DNA of 64,000 bases from positions 4,428,001 through 4,492,000 of the forward strand of contig OZ014420.1 of NCBI GenBank assembly GCA_963965975.1, given 5' to 3'. Origin of the DNA: Xestospongia bergquistia. Lineage: Eukaryota; Porifera; Demospongiae; Haplosclerida; Petrosiidae. Positions 21,930 through 33,306 of the stretch are shown in pieces. Both the position numbers and the translations under genes were made by a program. The notes beneath the pieces were generated by a model. The model saw only the letters and a list, made by a program, of their open reading frames with translations, did not search any database and was not told the origin of the DNA. Numbering within the stretch: position 1 is the first letter of the stretch; each line of letters opens with the position of its first letter.

Positions 21930-23020
21930 GACTTGCAAGATTGTGTTACAAAGACTAAGAGGACTTGCAATCTACCAACCTATTTTTTATTATTAATGAC
22001 GTTTTTTTGTTCAATTTCTGAGTTTACTTGAGCCTACAGTTACTGTAATTATAACAGTATATTTTTTTTGTCGTTTGAGATACTCAGCTGACTTACCTTA
22101 AGGTAAAATTGACATATCATGTTCTGTTCTATTGTATGTTCCTCTTACAATAATAATGTTATTCATGTTTTTGACTATTCATTAATGATATTATTTATTG
22201 TTCGAGTAGTTTTGTGCAAAATGTTTTAAGGTTAGAGTGTCACTATTAAAATATTTTTATTAATGAAACAGTTCACAATACACATTCATGTCACCAACAA
22301 ATACATTTTATTCCTTTGGTTATGAACCTAACAACCAGTTATAAAACTTCTATTAGAACCTCAGTACCTTAGTATTAGCATACCAACTAAAATATTTTCA
22401 TCCACCTTGGTCACAATGTACTCGTTAAGGAACACTATATTCACTGGCTATTCTGACAAAACAATCTAGAACTGTGCTGGATGATTTAGTAGTTGTAGCT
22501 CTACGATAGGTTCACTTACTATATCCATCTATTCCTTCTGAATAACAATTCTGTATCTATAATTTTAAATGTTAGATTAATGACAATGAATTGATTAAAT
22601 AGGTTCTACCTGATCAATTGATGATATAGATTTACACCACGAAGTTCATACAATTAAAAAATCTTGTTAAATATAACAACATGATATTAAATATAAGAAG
22701 ATATGATGATAATTGCATGAACTTTAGTGATGAATATATTACTTTGTTAATTGTGTTTGTTAATTATTTAGAATTAGACAAGAACTAGGTTTGCACTTGC
22801 TAAGAGAGTACATTATTTGCATTTAATGTCTAGCTAGAAATGATACATCATAATATATTTTTCAAGTCTCATTTTGCTCTTAGTGTCAAGTGATTACATT
22901 ATTCTTTTGAAGGAGTGAAACTCCCTGCACTAAGGATCATTTAAAAATTGTATTATCTCTCTTAAATACTAATTAAAAGATTGTTGTCTTAATGTTTCTA
23001 TGATTAAATGCCATCTTGAC
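21930..23020. other. Non-coding part of duplicated unit, copy 2
   Basis: From about 22155 it parallels 16135-16990. The stretch at 21930-22150 is unique to copy 2. No gene is recognised. Confidence 0.4.
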
Positions 23021-23520
23021 TTTGAAGATATATTTTACCAATTATTGTCCTCAAGTTAAAGAGATACACTCAGTCTTTACTTCAGTGGAATTTGTTTTCA
23101 TAGAAACATGATATTGATAAAACTGGTATTATATATCTATTATTACTACAAAGAGGAGGAAACCAGTGACCATTCCGTATTTTAAATTTCTGAATTGCAA
23201 TTTTTTCATGAAAATCACAGAAATTAGGAAATGTGTCAGGTTTACTTAATCCTTGATAAGATTCTATTATCTATTATTCTGACTAATTTGGTAGTGCTGC
23301 AGAGTTTTCACTGGCTTAGCTGCTGTCATAAGTCATTCCAGCAATATTTCACACTTTAGATAGACAAATCTTTTGATATTGCCTTACAATTCTTTAAATA
23401 AACCTGATGAAGTAAAGAAAAGTACACTCAATGACACCAGTAGCAACAATGGTTATGTTCCCATTCAACATGTAAGGTAGTTTATTTCTATCAGATTATT
23501 AAGCCAAATTTTAAAAAAAA
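23020..23520 (+). pseudogene. Dioxygenase exon 1-2 fragment in copy 2
   Basis: Near-identical to 16990-17490, with the same broken frame. It was copied with the segmental duplication. Confidence 0.75.
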
Positions 23521-24650
23521 CAGTTATAGGCATTAATTCTTCAACTTTTTTCAGATATTATTTAGTAAATAAATAAGGTATAACTCATTAATGTCATATT
23601 ACTTTAAACACATGATTAGATGATAGGGTATAGACAATATATATTGTATACTCTTATAATTTTGGCCTCAATCTCTCATCTGTTAGCAAGGGTTTTCCAC
23701 TTTAATATTTTTAATGTTTGAATATGAAATTGCACATACCAACTGGAAGAAAACTTGTCATATAAATTGTAAGCATATGCAATGGACTAAACCAGTCTAA
23801 GAGTCATATGCCAATGAGATCTAGACACAATAATAGGGCATGATATCAAATCAAGAGTGATCTTTTTATCATACTATTGCTGATTAGCAGTATGTTTATA
23901 ATGGGAATACCAACAGACTTAAGGTTTGTATACACATGCATTTAATTTGAAGACTCTCCCAGTTTCATAGAAAAGAAGCTTGTAGAGATCACACCTGATA
24001 CTCATGCTAGAATCACATCCCATATCCTCTTTCACTTTGTCCAATCAGTCATACAAGTGCTCTTTTGAACTGATTAGATCTAGATCAAGTTGGCAGGTAC
24101 AATAAACAGAAGTATTAACAGTGGTCTCATCTCTGTATAAAGCTAGAGTAGATTGGGCAATGATACATTTGGCTTGAGCTTAATCCAATGTTAGAACAAC
24201 AATTGTGCTTGATATTCCAGCCACTGATAATGATGGTATAGGCATTGAGTATACACCCATAGTAAAAACATGTTTGGTCTCTTCATTGACTTTAGGGTTT
24301 TGATAATAGAGTTTATAATGATCCTTTATAGTTTATCTGGTAATGAGAGAGAAAGACTATGGAAACATTGTGAGAATGTTTTATTGCTAGACAGTTTGGG
24401 AAAATGGAATTTATCAGGCAAATATATGTAAGCTGAAAGCAAACATCCATTTCTCCATTATTAATTTCATTACACTACTTTTATGTTGTTCCTAGACTCC
24501 ACACAAATCCTTCGTACATTATAGACTTTAAAGCATAGTTATAGTGTGCCATTTGTGTCAAAATTAAATATTATAATAATAGAAGTGACTCAGTACTGGC
24601 TGTGCATTGTAACCAATATATACATGGTACACTCAAACATCGGGGTAGGA

Positions 24651-24681
24651 AATGGGGGGCAGGGGGGCTGAAGCCCCCCCT
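24651..24681. repeat. G-tract/C-tract hairpin, copy 2
   Basis: Same GGGGGGCTGAAGCCCCCCC structure as at 18630-18662, with a shorter G tract. Confidence 0.75.
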
Positions 24682-24804
24682 GATTTGCACTCAAGACTAT
24701 GTACACAATAACCTCTTCACTGAAGTGGTTATTGTCTTAATTTTTGTACATTAACAATCAATCACCAAATTACCTACAAAGTACTATGACCCAAGAACGA
24801 CTAA

Positions 24805-25254
24805 ACAATGTCATGCTGTTACATACACATAAGGACCGTACTGATAACATAAAGTTATAATTATTAGAAAAAGCTAACGAGTTTGTTTCCTTTAATGACA
24901 GACGAATTAATTTTTTTTCGTCATTTTTGATGTTTAATAATATAACACCACTAAATATAAGGTCAGCCCCCTCAACTTAAACTTCATTCCTACCCCTCTG
25001 CACCAAGCATTTAGGGTTTGGTTTTAGGGTGAGGTCTAGTAATTGTATAAATGTATAGTCAAAGATTGCATAAACTGTGATAGTATAATGCTGATAATAC
25101 CACAATCATCAGAATATTTTGACATAAACAGTACACTGTACACAGTAGTAAGTGTTACAAGTTGGGGTGGGGTCTAGGAACATTAAAGTTAGTAAGTATA
25201 AAGTAGAAATACTGAATTGTCCACCATACAATTGAAAAGTGGTTGCTGCAAATA
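24805..25254. other. Spacer after duplicated unit
   Basis: No homology to the duplicated unit and no exon or element recognised. Confidence 0.4.
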
Positions 25255-26373
25255 TATTCTGAAGGTAATCTTGATGGACACCAGTCATATCTCAGACATA
25301 GCACATCTCAAAAGGCAGGCTTGTGCACTGCAAATTCATGTTCAGCAATTGGTACTGATGTAAGCCAGCTTGAGACACCTTTTCTGAGGCACATTCAATT
25401 GCCCTATTCATCTGGTCAAATATGAGAATTTTAAGATTGTTTGCCTCATCAGCGACTTTTAAATGATTAAATAACTTCATCCCATTTTTAAAATCATGTT
25501 CAGTACAACAAATCTCAGTTGAATAATTCCCATTTGAGTCACTATCAACTCTATTAGAGGAGCAATCATGGTGATGAAAGCATTAATTTGAGATTGATTG
25601 ATGATTCTCAGACTACCAAGTTGTGTTTGAAGACCAAACAAATCTCTATCCATGTCATTTGGGACTCCTTCACCCATTTTAGCTGGTATGAACTTGAAAT
25701 AGATAGTTTTTCTTAAGAGGTTTCAGGAGATATCCAATATCGGGAATATTTCTCATAATGTGTCTCCATTTACTAATAAGACCATGGGTATATTCTTCAT
25801 AAACACCAAAGTCCATGGAGTTAGTGCAAAATTAGATAGAATATCAATTTTGTGAGTCCATTTTTCCACCATATCTTTGACATAGGCTTCAACAAATGAT
25901 CTTTCATCAAAAACAGCTCCTAAATACCTGTTTGGTTGTATTAACATAATAACAATATTGAGGGGTGGTCTCCATTAAAAGATCCCACCATTTATGTAAC
26001 TGAGTAAGAGTACCACCTCCAGCAGCATCATCAGTATGGCACATTTGTTCTATTAAGTCGTCGAGTCAATGAATCAGTGACATTATACCAGTGGGATACA
26101 TTGTCATGGCTAGTGGGTCACCTTGTATTGTCTCTTACTACATCATATACTTTCTCCATCAATAAATAACTCTGTGTCACTATGATAAGTGTTAATCAAA
26201 ACTTTTGAGAGAGGAGGACAAAGATATCTGATATTAATTAAGGCAGTCCTTCGGTTAAGATTATTTGAATGCATTTGAACCATCAATAAGTATCGGGCAA
26301 CTATATAACTAATTGTTTGAATGCCTATAGGTCTGCAATAGACTTTTCTAGAAACACAATTCGAAGTTTGCAC
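25255..26373 (-). pseudogene. Reverse transcriptase relic
   Basis: On the minus strand the pieces run in the right order for one reverse transcriptase-like polyprotein. They are: a RPIG motif and NNLNRRTALINI (26373-26143), DDAAGGGTLTQLHKWWDLL near 26050 (the YxDD-region equivalent), then YLGAVFDERSFVEAYV (~25947-25753), then MNRAIECASEK (~25480-25292). Frames shift between pieces and there are several stops. The gene is about 1.1 kb, headless and tailless, with no long terminal repeats seen. It resembles a retroelement family common in sponge and cnidarian genomes, but the clade is not assigned. Confidence 0.75.
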
Positions 26374-26535
26374 TTGGGACAGATATATGAAGAGAGACTA
26401 TCATATCTAGTAGTAGGCATCTAGTAGAGCAATCATTCGCGAAGCCCTTTCAATTGAGACTAATTACATTTGCTCCTCGAACTGCCAATAAGTACGCCAA
26501 ATTAGAATCACACCTTTTTTCGAGGCGTTAGATCA

Positions 26536-28971
26536 ATGTGCTCAATGGCTACACAAAGCAGGCAAATCCCAGTAGTTGACATTAAGGACATCAAGTCTAA
26601 TTCTGACTTAAGTCGGTGTCCACAAGTGGAAGAGATAAACTCTGCTTTTACTTCAGTTGGATTTGTCTTTATCAAAAATCATGGAATTGACAGAAAGCTG
26701 GTAAGTGGAGGAAATCCAATTTAGGAATTAATCCAAATAGTCATAAGTTAATATTGTCTATTATCCATAATAGATTGATAAAGTATTTGAAGTATCTTTA
26801 CAATTCTTTAAATTACCTAACCACATAAAGAAAAAATATCCTTGTGGTGGTAATAATGGGTACAATGGCTATGTCTCACTGGAACAAGAAAGGTATATAA
26901 TTTTATATGTTATGGTCGACTTTCAAGCTGCTAGACTGTTTTAAAGCTGGGTGGCCCAATTTTAAACTGGCCCAACCAACTTTATAACACTCTGCACTAG
27001 TGAAAAAGTTAACTTCTGTTTTTATTTATTTATTTATGATTAAAAAGTGTAAAGGAAATTGCAACTCAACTATATGTGGTTGGTTTCTGACTTTCATCAT
27101 GTCAACAGAATTCTATGTTACAGTGACTCTTATATTCTGTTTTACTTGTATATAATCCTCTTGGAAAGAAAATAAAAATTTACAACAGTGAGCTAAATTA
27201 TCATCTGCCTGTTTTAAAGATGGTATTTGCTTTTAAGGTCTTATCCTTGATTAAAAAAGTCACAGGTATTTTGGTTAAATATAATCGGGCTGTCCCGTTA
27301 AAAATTTGGCCAGCCTATTTTGAAGCCATCTACCTATTAAAATGAACCAAAGTTTTCAAAGCCATTTAATTTGCAACACACACACAAGTATCTAACAAAA
27401 ATTTAAGATGATGTGTTTTGCTATATATAAAAATGTTATTGACCCTGTTCAAAGATTTGAAAGCAGTTTAAATATAAATGCTATAATTTTATAATTATTA
27501 GGCCTCTAAAGCAATGTCTGTCTCACTCTTTAGCATGTTAATTCTTTTTGTAGGTATATTATAACTTAATAATTGTGGAATAACATTGATACAATATGTT
27601 ATTGAACATATCTGCTAATAGACTCTTCATTATTCCTTGTAGTGTAAATCCAGCTAAACCTGGAGACCTGAAGGAGGCCTTCAACATTTGTACATTTAAA
27701 GACTGTGTATGTTACTATAATAAATTCAATAGTTGTTTAATTTATAAATTGATTTAGCCATTTCCTGATTATGATGTTCCAGATTTTAGAACAACTATGG
27801 CTGAAATATTTGATACTAGTGTTAAACTTGCTGTCAAGATACTTGAAATTATGGGCTATGCATTGCAACTGATGTAAGGGGATACTTTGTATATATTGCA
27901 TCATAAATTGATCATTGAAATTGCATAGCTATTGTTACTGTTTTCTATAAGTGTGCCTAATGTTTTTACTAAGTTAAAAACTTGACAGAAAATGAGTCAA
28001 TGATTTGGTGGAATATATTTGGTTGTATGTTTCTACTGTAGTCAAGTAATAAGATTCTATTACAATGATAGTAGGGAGACATCATTGGGCATCTGTTGCA
28101 GAAAATTGCCTTGTAGTTATGTAATTAAGAGAGGAAACAAATGTAATTTTATTATTTAAATATTTGGCTGTATACCATGAGAGGGTAGCAGGATTAGTTA
28201 CTTCCATTTCTGTAGACCTTGCTAGTGCTAATGAATTCCACTTGAAAATTTATGGTTGTAGCAAAAGATTAAGCAATGAATTTGTAACATATTTTGTGCC
28301 AGATAGACAAAGACTATATAATACTTCATATAAAGATACCTTCTTGTATCAATTTACTCAACTAAGTTATCTTTTCAGGATCCACAGTATTTTATAAAAA
28401 GACATCATGGCTTATTTGATAGAGTAACTGAGAGCTATACAACAGCTCGTGTTCTTTATTATTCTCCTCTTCCTTCTATTGGTGACATTAAACCTGGTCA
28501 ATTAAGATGTGGAGAACACGTGGACTATGGATCAATTACACTACTCTTTCAAGACCCAAATGGAGGACTTCAGGTTTGAACATATTTCTTAGATTGATTA
28601 CAATATTATTTTCTATTAGGTAAAATGTAGTGATGGTGGTTATATTTATGTACCTTATATGGCTGATGCTGTGCTGGTTAATTTAGGGATACTAATGCAA
28701 AATTGGACTAGTGACAAATATTTGGCTACGGTACATTATACATTCTATTTTACAACCTATGTTTCCCTTCTATAATCCACAGCCTCATAGAGTACTAAAT
28801 CATGTTGATGAGTCAATACAAAGGAAGAGTCGTCAGTCACTTGCTATCTTTATTCATCCTGATCATGATACAGTGATAGAATGTATTGATGGATCTAACA
28901 AATATCCTCCTATTACTGCCTATGAAGACACATATCAAAGACTATTTAGGACTTATAAAAACAATTCATAG
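26536..28971 (+). CDS. 2-oxoglutarate/Fe(II) dioxygenase, IPNS-like
   Basis: Exons: 26536-26700, 26774-26892, 27643-27706, 27758-27873, 28379-28573, 28620-28730 and 28783-28971. The N-terminal DIOX_N-type segment reads IPVVDIKDIK and FTSVGFVFIKNHGI. The catalytic cupin has the iron ligands His and Asp in GEHVDYGS (exon 5), the third His in PHRVLNHV and the 2-oxoglutarate Arg in RQS (exon 7). The isopenicillin-N-synthase-like family hydroxylates or oxidises small molecules in the cytosol; the substrate is unknown. The exon 4 to exon 5 junction does not keep phase with the donor at 27874 and acceptor at 28378. Using an alternative acceptor near 28335 restores the frame but adds untypical residues. 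An unseen microexon or a lesion is possible. Two related copies follow. Confidence 0.8.
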
Positions 28972-29055
28972 CACTTTCAGTTTAATATTACATTCATTCC
29001 GTTTAATAAAAATTATCATTTTAGTCTGTATAGGAAATAAAGGGGAGTGGTCGTT

Positions 29056-30467
29056 ATGTCGTTAGAGAAGTCCGTACCAGTCGTTGACTTTAAAGATGTA
29101 TTTTCCATTGTCAATTTAACCAATTGTCCTCAAGTAAAAGAAATAGACTCAGCCTTTACTTCAGTAGGATTTGTCTTCGTGAAAAACCATGGCATTGATA
29201 GAAAATTGGTATTATATCTATTATTATTATTGGAAAGGGGAGGGAACCAGTGATCATTCTGTATTTTTAAACTTCTAAACTACTATTTTTTCATTAGAAA
29301 ATATGTCAGGTTTACTTAATCCTTGATAAGATTCTGTTATCTATAATTATTCTGATTAATTTGGTAGTGCTGCACATGGCTTAGCAGCTGTCATAAGTCA
29401 TCCCAGTAATATTTCACACTTTAGATAGACAAGTCTTTTGATATTGCCTTACAATTCTTTAATAAACCTGATGAAGCAAAGAAAAAATACACCCACAACA
29501 CTAGCAACAACAATGGTTATGTTTCTATTCAACAGGAAAGGTAGTTTATTTTCATCAAATTTATGAAGTCATTGTTTTTACTTGAGGCAGTGTGGATCCA
29601 TCTAAACCAGGTGATATTAAAGAAGGCTTTGACATTTGTTCATTAGAAGACTGTGTAAGTTATATACAATGAATACATTACTGATTATAGCTAAGTATAT
29701 TTCAGATCTTTCCTGATGAAGATGTTCCAGATTTCAAAACAACAATGACCGAACTGTTTTATGCCAGCACAAAATTTGCTCTTAAGATTCTTGAAGTGAT
29801 TGGATATGCAATGACGTAAGTAATTAAAGAAAGTATATATATATAAATTTAAAGTTTTAATAAACCAGGATCCACAATTCTCTGTGAAATGTCATCAAAG
29901 TTTGACAGATGGAAATGCTGCTAAAAAAAGCTATACAACAGCTCGTGTTCTTTATTATTCTCCTCTTCCTTCTATTGGTGACATTAAACCTGGTCAATTA
30001 AGATGTGGATAACATGTGGACTATGGATCAATTACACTACTCTTTCAAGACCCAAATGGAGGACTTCAGGTTTGAACATATTTCTTAGATTGATTACAAT
30101 ATTATTTTCTATTAGGTAAAATGTAGTGATGGTGGTTATATTTATGTACCTTATATGGCTGATGCTGTGCTGGTTAATTTAGGGATACTAATGCAAAATT
30201 GGACTAGTGATAAATACTTGGCTACGGTACATTATACATTCTATTTTACAACCTATGTTCCCCTTCTATAATCCACAGCCTCATAGAGTACTAAATCATG
30301 TTGATGAGTCAATACAAAGGAAGAGTCGTCAGTCACTTGCTATCTTTATTCATCCTGATCATGATACAGTGATAGAATGTATTGATGGATCTAACAAATA
30401 TCCTCCTATTACTGCCTATGAAGACACATATCAAAGACTATTTAATACATACCAAAACTATTTATAA
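29056..30467 (+). pseudogene. 2-oxoglutarate/Fe(II) dioxygenase, second copy
   Basis: Exons: 29056-29208, 29425-29540, 29591-29654, 29706-29815, 29869-30069, 30116-30226 and 30279-30467. An upstream in-frame ATG lies at 29047. Exons 1-4 are clearly diverged from the first gene. From ~29930 to the stop, exons and introns are almost base-for-base identical to 28420-28971. Codon 30010-30012 is TAA where the first copy has the Glu directly before the HxD iron motif. The exon 4/5 junction is out of phase as in the first copy, with an intron of only ~53 bp. The stop removes the metal site, so the protein would be inactive unless read through. Confidence 0.8.
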
Positions 30468-30564
30468 CAAAGTACTTTTAGGTTAATATTAAATTCATTC
30501 TGTATAGATAATCCTTCCGTGTAATAAGAAATTAACATCTGTAGGAAAGGAAGAGAGTGGTCAT

Positions 30565-30780
30565 CATGTCCTTAGAGAAGTCTATATCAAATCATTGACT
30601 TTAAGGATCATTTTCCATTATCAATTTAATCAATTGTCCTCAAGTTAAAGAGATACACTCAGCCTTTATTTCAGTGAGAGTTGTTTTCATAAAAAAGATG
30701 ACATTGATAGAAAATTGGTATTATATATATTATTACTGCAAAAGGGAGGAAACCAATGATAATTCTGTATTTTAAACTAC
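30565..30780 (+). pseudogene. Third dioxygenase 5' fragment
   Basis: Matches the start of the second copy (29050-29260) from the CCTTAGAGAAG start-codon region through intron 1. The frame is lost early. It ends exactly where the truncated TPC pseudogene on the other strand begins, so a rearrangement joined the two. Confidence 0.7.
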
Positions 30781-30782
30781 TA

Positions 30783-32584
30783 ATTTGTGAATAACAATAG
30801 CAAACATTCAATTCATTGTTGTCATTCTTAACAATCGTAATAATACTAATGTGTTGTTCACTTGAAGAAGTTGAAATAAATTAGATCCACTTAAACATTG
30901 ACCACGCAAGCAAGTGACATGTACAAAGCCTAATATTATTATTACTAGCAACATCAATAGATCCATAATATATACTATAATTGAAAAACAATCTTTTAAT
31001 TCAGGACTAAATCTGTTACGACGTCCCTTGAGAAACCATTCCTTAAAAGTAAAGCAAGGTCTTTTATTTTTATTACATACTTTTTTTCGTTGATAAATGT
31101 TACTATAGCAATAATTAAACAAATTCTTGCAATAAATTCAGGTATAAAGATGAAAGAAAATGTAAGCAAAGCTGTAGTCATTGTGGATTTGTTAAGTTGT
31201 TATCAAAGTCCTTTACTATCACGACAGTTAATGTAATGGTATGATTTATTGCTAAAGGTAAGCTTGTGAATGCAACATACAATTGTATAATGAGACAATT
31301 GTCATAACAAACACCCATATGAAATACAGACATCTGTATTCTGCCTTTACAACCAAAAGTTGTTATAAGAAGATTTTTGAAGTCAAGTTGATCTTTGGCC
31401 AAAGCGTCACTACTTGACAAGTTTTTTAGCATGTCATTAAACTCTCTTGTTCATCTAATACTAACTTAACTTTTTTAGTGTACATTCTCACATCTCTTGT
31501 CTGGATTGTTATGTCAGTACCAAAAACATTTTCTAGTCTGATTTCTGCATTTATAAAAATCCTTCTCCTGGCCATTAAAGCAAATGCAACACAAAGATTA
31601 GTTAGTCTATTCTTGTAACTTTTGTGCATTGAATCATTCAAAAATGATATAAATCTTATTACATATAAAGCAATGATAACTTTAAAAAATAATGAGTTAT
31701 AAAAAGTATGTTCCAAAGTATAGAAAGTAGGCTTGAAGTAGTTTATAAGCTGGTGTGAGAATATCAGGACTATTGGCAGTTGTAAGATGAACTAACAAGT
31801 TCCAATATGCTTGTGAGAGAGAGTTAAAATACTCGTTTCCTTCATCAATGTCAAAAATCATCATAGTAGTATTAGCCTCATTATCACTGTAATTTGTATG
31901 GCATGGAAAAATTATAAGCCCAATCATAGCAAACAAAAATATTACTAGTATCAGTAATATATTAATACTAAAAAGTTGAAAGAAAGTATAAACAATAGCT
32001 TTTAGAGCTTCCCTAATTAATTCAACTTGAACTATTAGAAACATTGGTCGTAAAAACTGATGAAGAAAGGTAACTATAGTCAAATGCATATGTATAACCA
32101 TTCACAGCATACATTATAATACTGACAACTAACAGTATCCATGTCATAAGTATTGCTATGATGTACGGTATGTAATGTTTAACTTGAAATCAACAGCATA
32201 AGACTCACATTTGTATAATTTTTAAAATTCTCTGCCACTTGGAAATAACGTATATCATCTAAGAACAGCATCAGTTGTCACAACTAACAGGAAGAGTACT
32301 TCAAGTACAGTACTAGTCCTGAAGTATGACTTGTTATCTCCAGAGTTCTCTTCTTTACCTTGATAGTCAGATGACGATGAGAATGAATGCTGGTTCTCAA
32401 AAAAGGGCAACAGTATTAACATAAGAAGTGGAGCTCCTTTGAAGAACAGTTGAAAAGGAAATGAGTGATAGTATTTTCTTAACTGTAACCTTCTCCTTGT
32501 TAGTCTTGGAGCCAATGGACGATAATTAAGAGCATCTAACAAAGTACATTCAATAAGGGGATTATCAACATCTTCATCTACCAT
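30783..32584 (-). pseudogene. Two-pore channel, truncated and decayed copy
   Basis: Minus-strand pieces follow the order of the intact neighbour: MVDEDVDNPLIECTLLDALN at 32584, HQFLRPMFLIV (domain I S4) near 32040, the filter block TTANSPDILTPAYK near 31760, then fragments of the loop and domain II spans to LVLLRLLRMTTMN near 30810. Stops and shifts occur throughout (VTTDAVLR is followed at once by a stop). Everything after domain II S4 is missing. N-terminal DNA is about as similar to the neighbour as a recent duplicate, while the middle has drifted. It was created by tandem duplication, then lost. Confidence 0.85.
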
Positions 32585-33306
32585 GATGATCTGTTAATAA
32601 TGACAAACTCAAAAAGGTCAATCTTTCAAAGACAAACAACAGCTTACCAAGCAACAATAAATATATTTAATATTCAGATTATTCATATATCTAGTTCATA
32701 TATTCATTTATTTGAAGAATGTCCCTTTTTGGGATGAAACCATGTGTAATTTTTATCTAAAATAATTAGAATTTATAATCATCTTAATAACTCACTATTT
32801 TGTACTTATAATGTAAATGTACATGTCCCATAACTGTTACTGTGACAACAGAGGGTACTCACTGTTTGGAACAAACTACACTGTGTTATTGGATATTCAT
32901 TAAAAGACACCTTTCCCAATGAGCAGGTTAGTATTGGCCAGTATTGGTCTGAAGTGATAGATATATACATTGCCAATTTTTGCTTTAGCTGTTTCAGTGG
33001 ACAACTAAGAATATGAATCATTTCAGTATCAATAACATTTTTAAGTGTGTTATATCATTTGTTAGAAAGAAAATCAAAAGAATTGTATCAATAGTGAATG
33101 ACTATTAAAGTAATGTGTAATATATAGTGTGAATATAGATATTACTCAAATATTGATATGGTATAAGTTACTTCAAACACACAGTTTTAATACTACAATA
33201 TAGTATGTTCTACTATTCCAAAAGACAAAATACTAAAATCAACTATATATTGTTAAATCATTAAGCAGCATAGATCAAATACGAACTAAGAGAGTATTGT
33301 ATAAAA
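32585..33306. other. Spacer between TPC copies
   Basis: The first ~90 bp match the 5' flank of the upstream TPC gene (35784-35880). The rest is AT-rich without a recognised gene. Confidence 0.45.

Larger units (their letters stand above)
18787..24804. repeat. Tandem segmental duplication, copy 2
   Basis: Second copy of the unit at 13545-18786, directly abutting it. It has a contracted exon array, ~1.2 kb of extra sequence (19690-20924) and a longer rDNA fragment. Homology resumes at GCCACCAGAATATT (20925 versus 15001) and ends near 24804, matching the end of copy 1 at ~18785. Confidence 0.9.
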
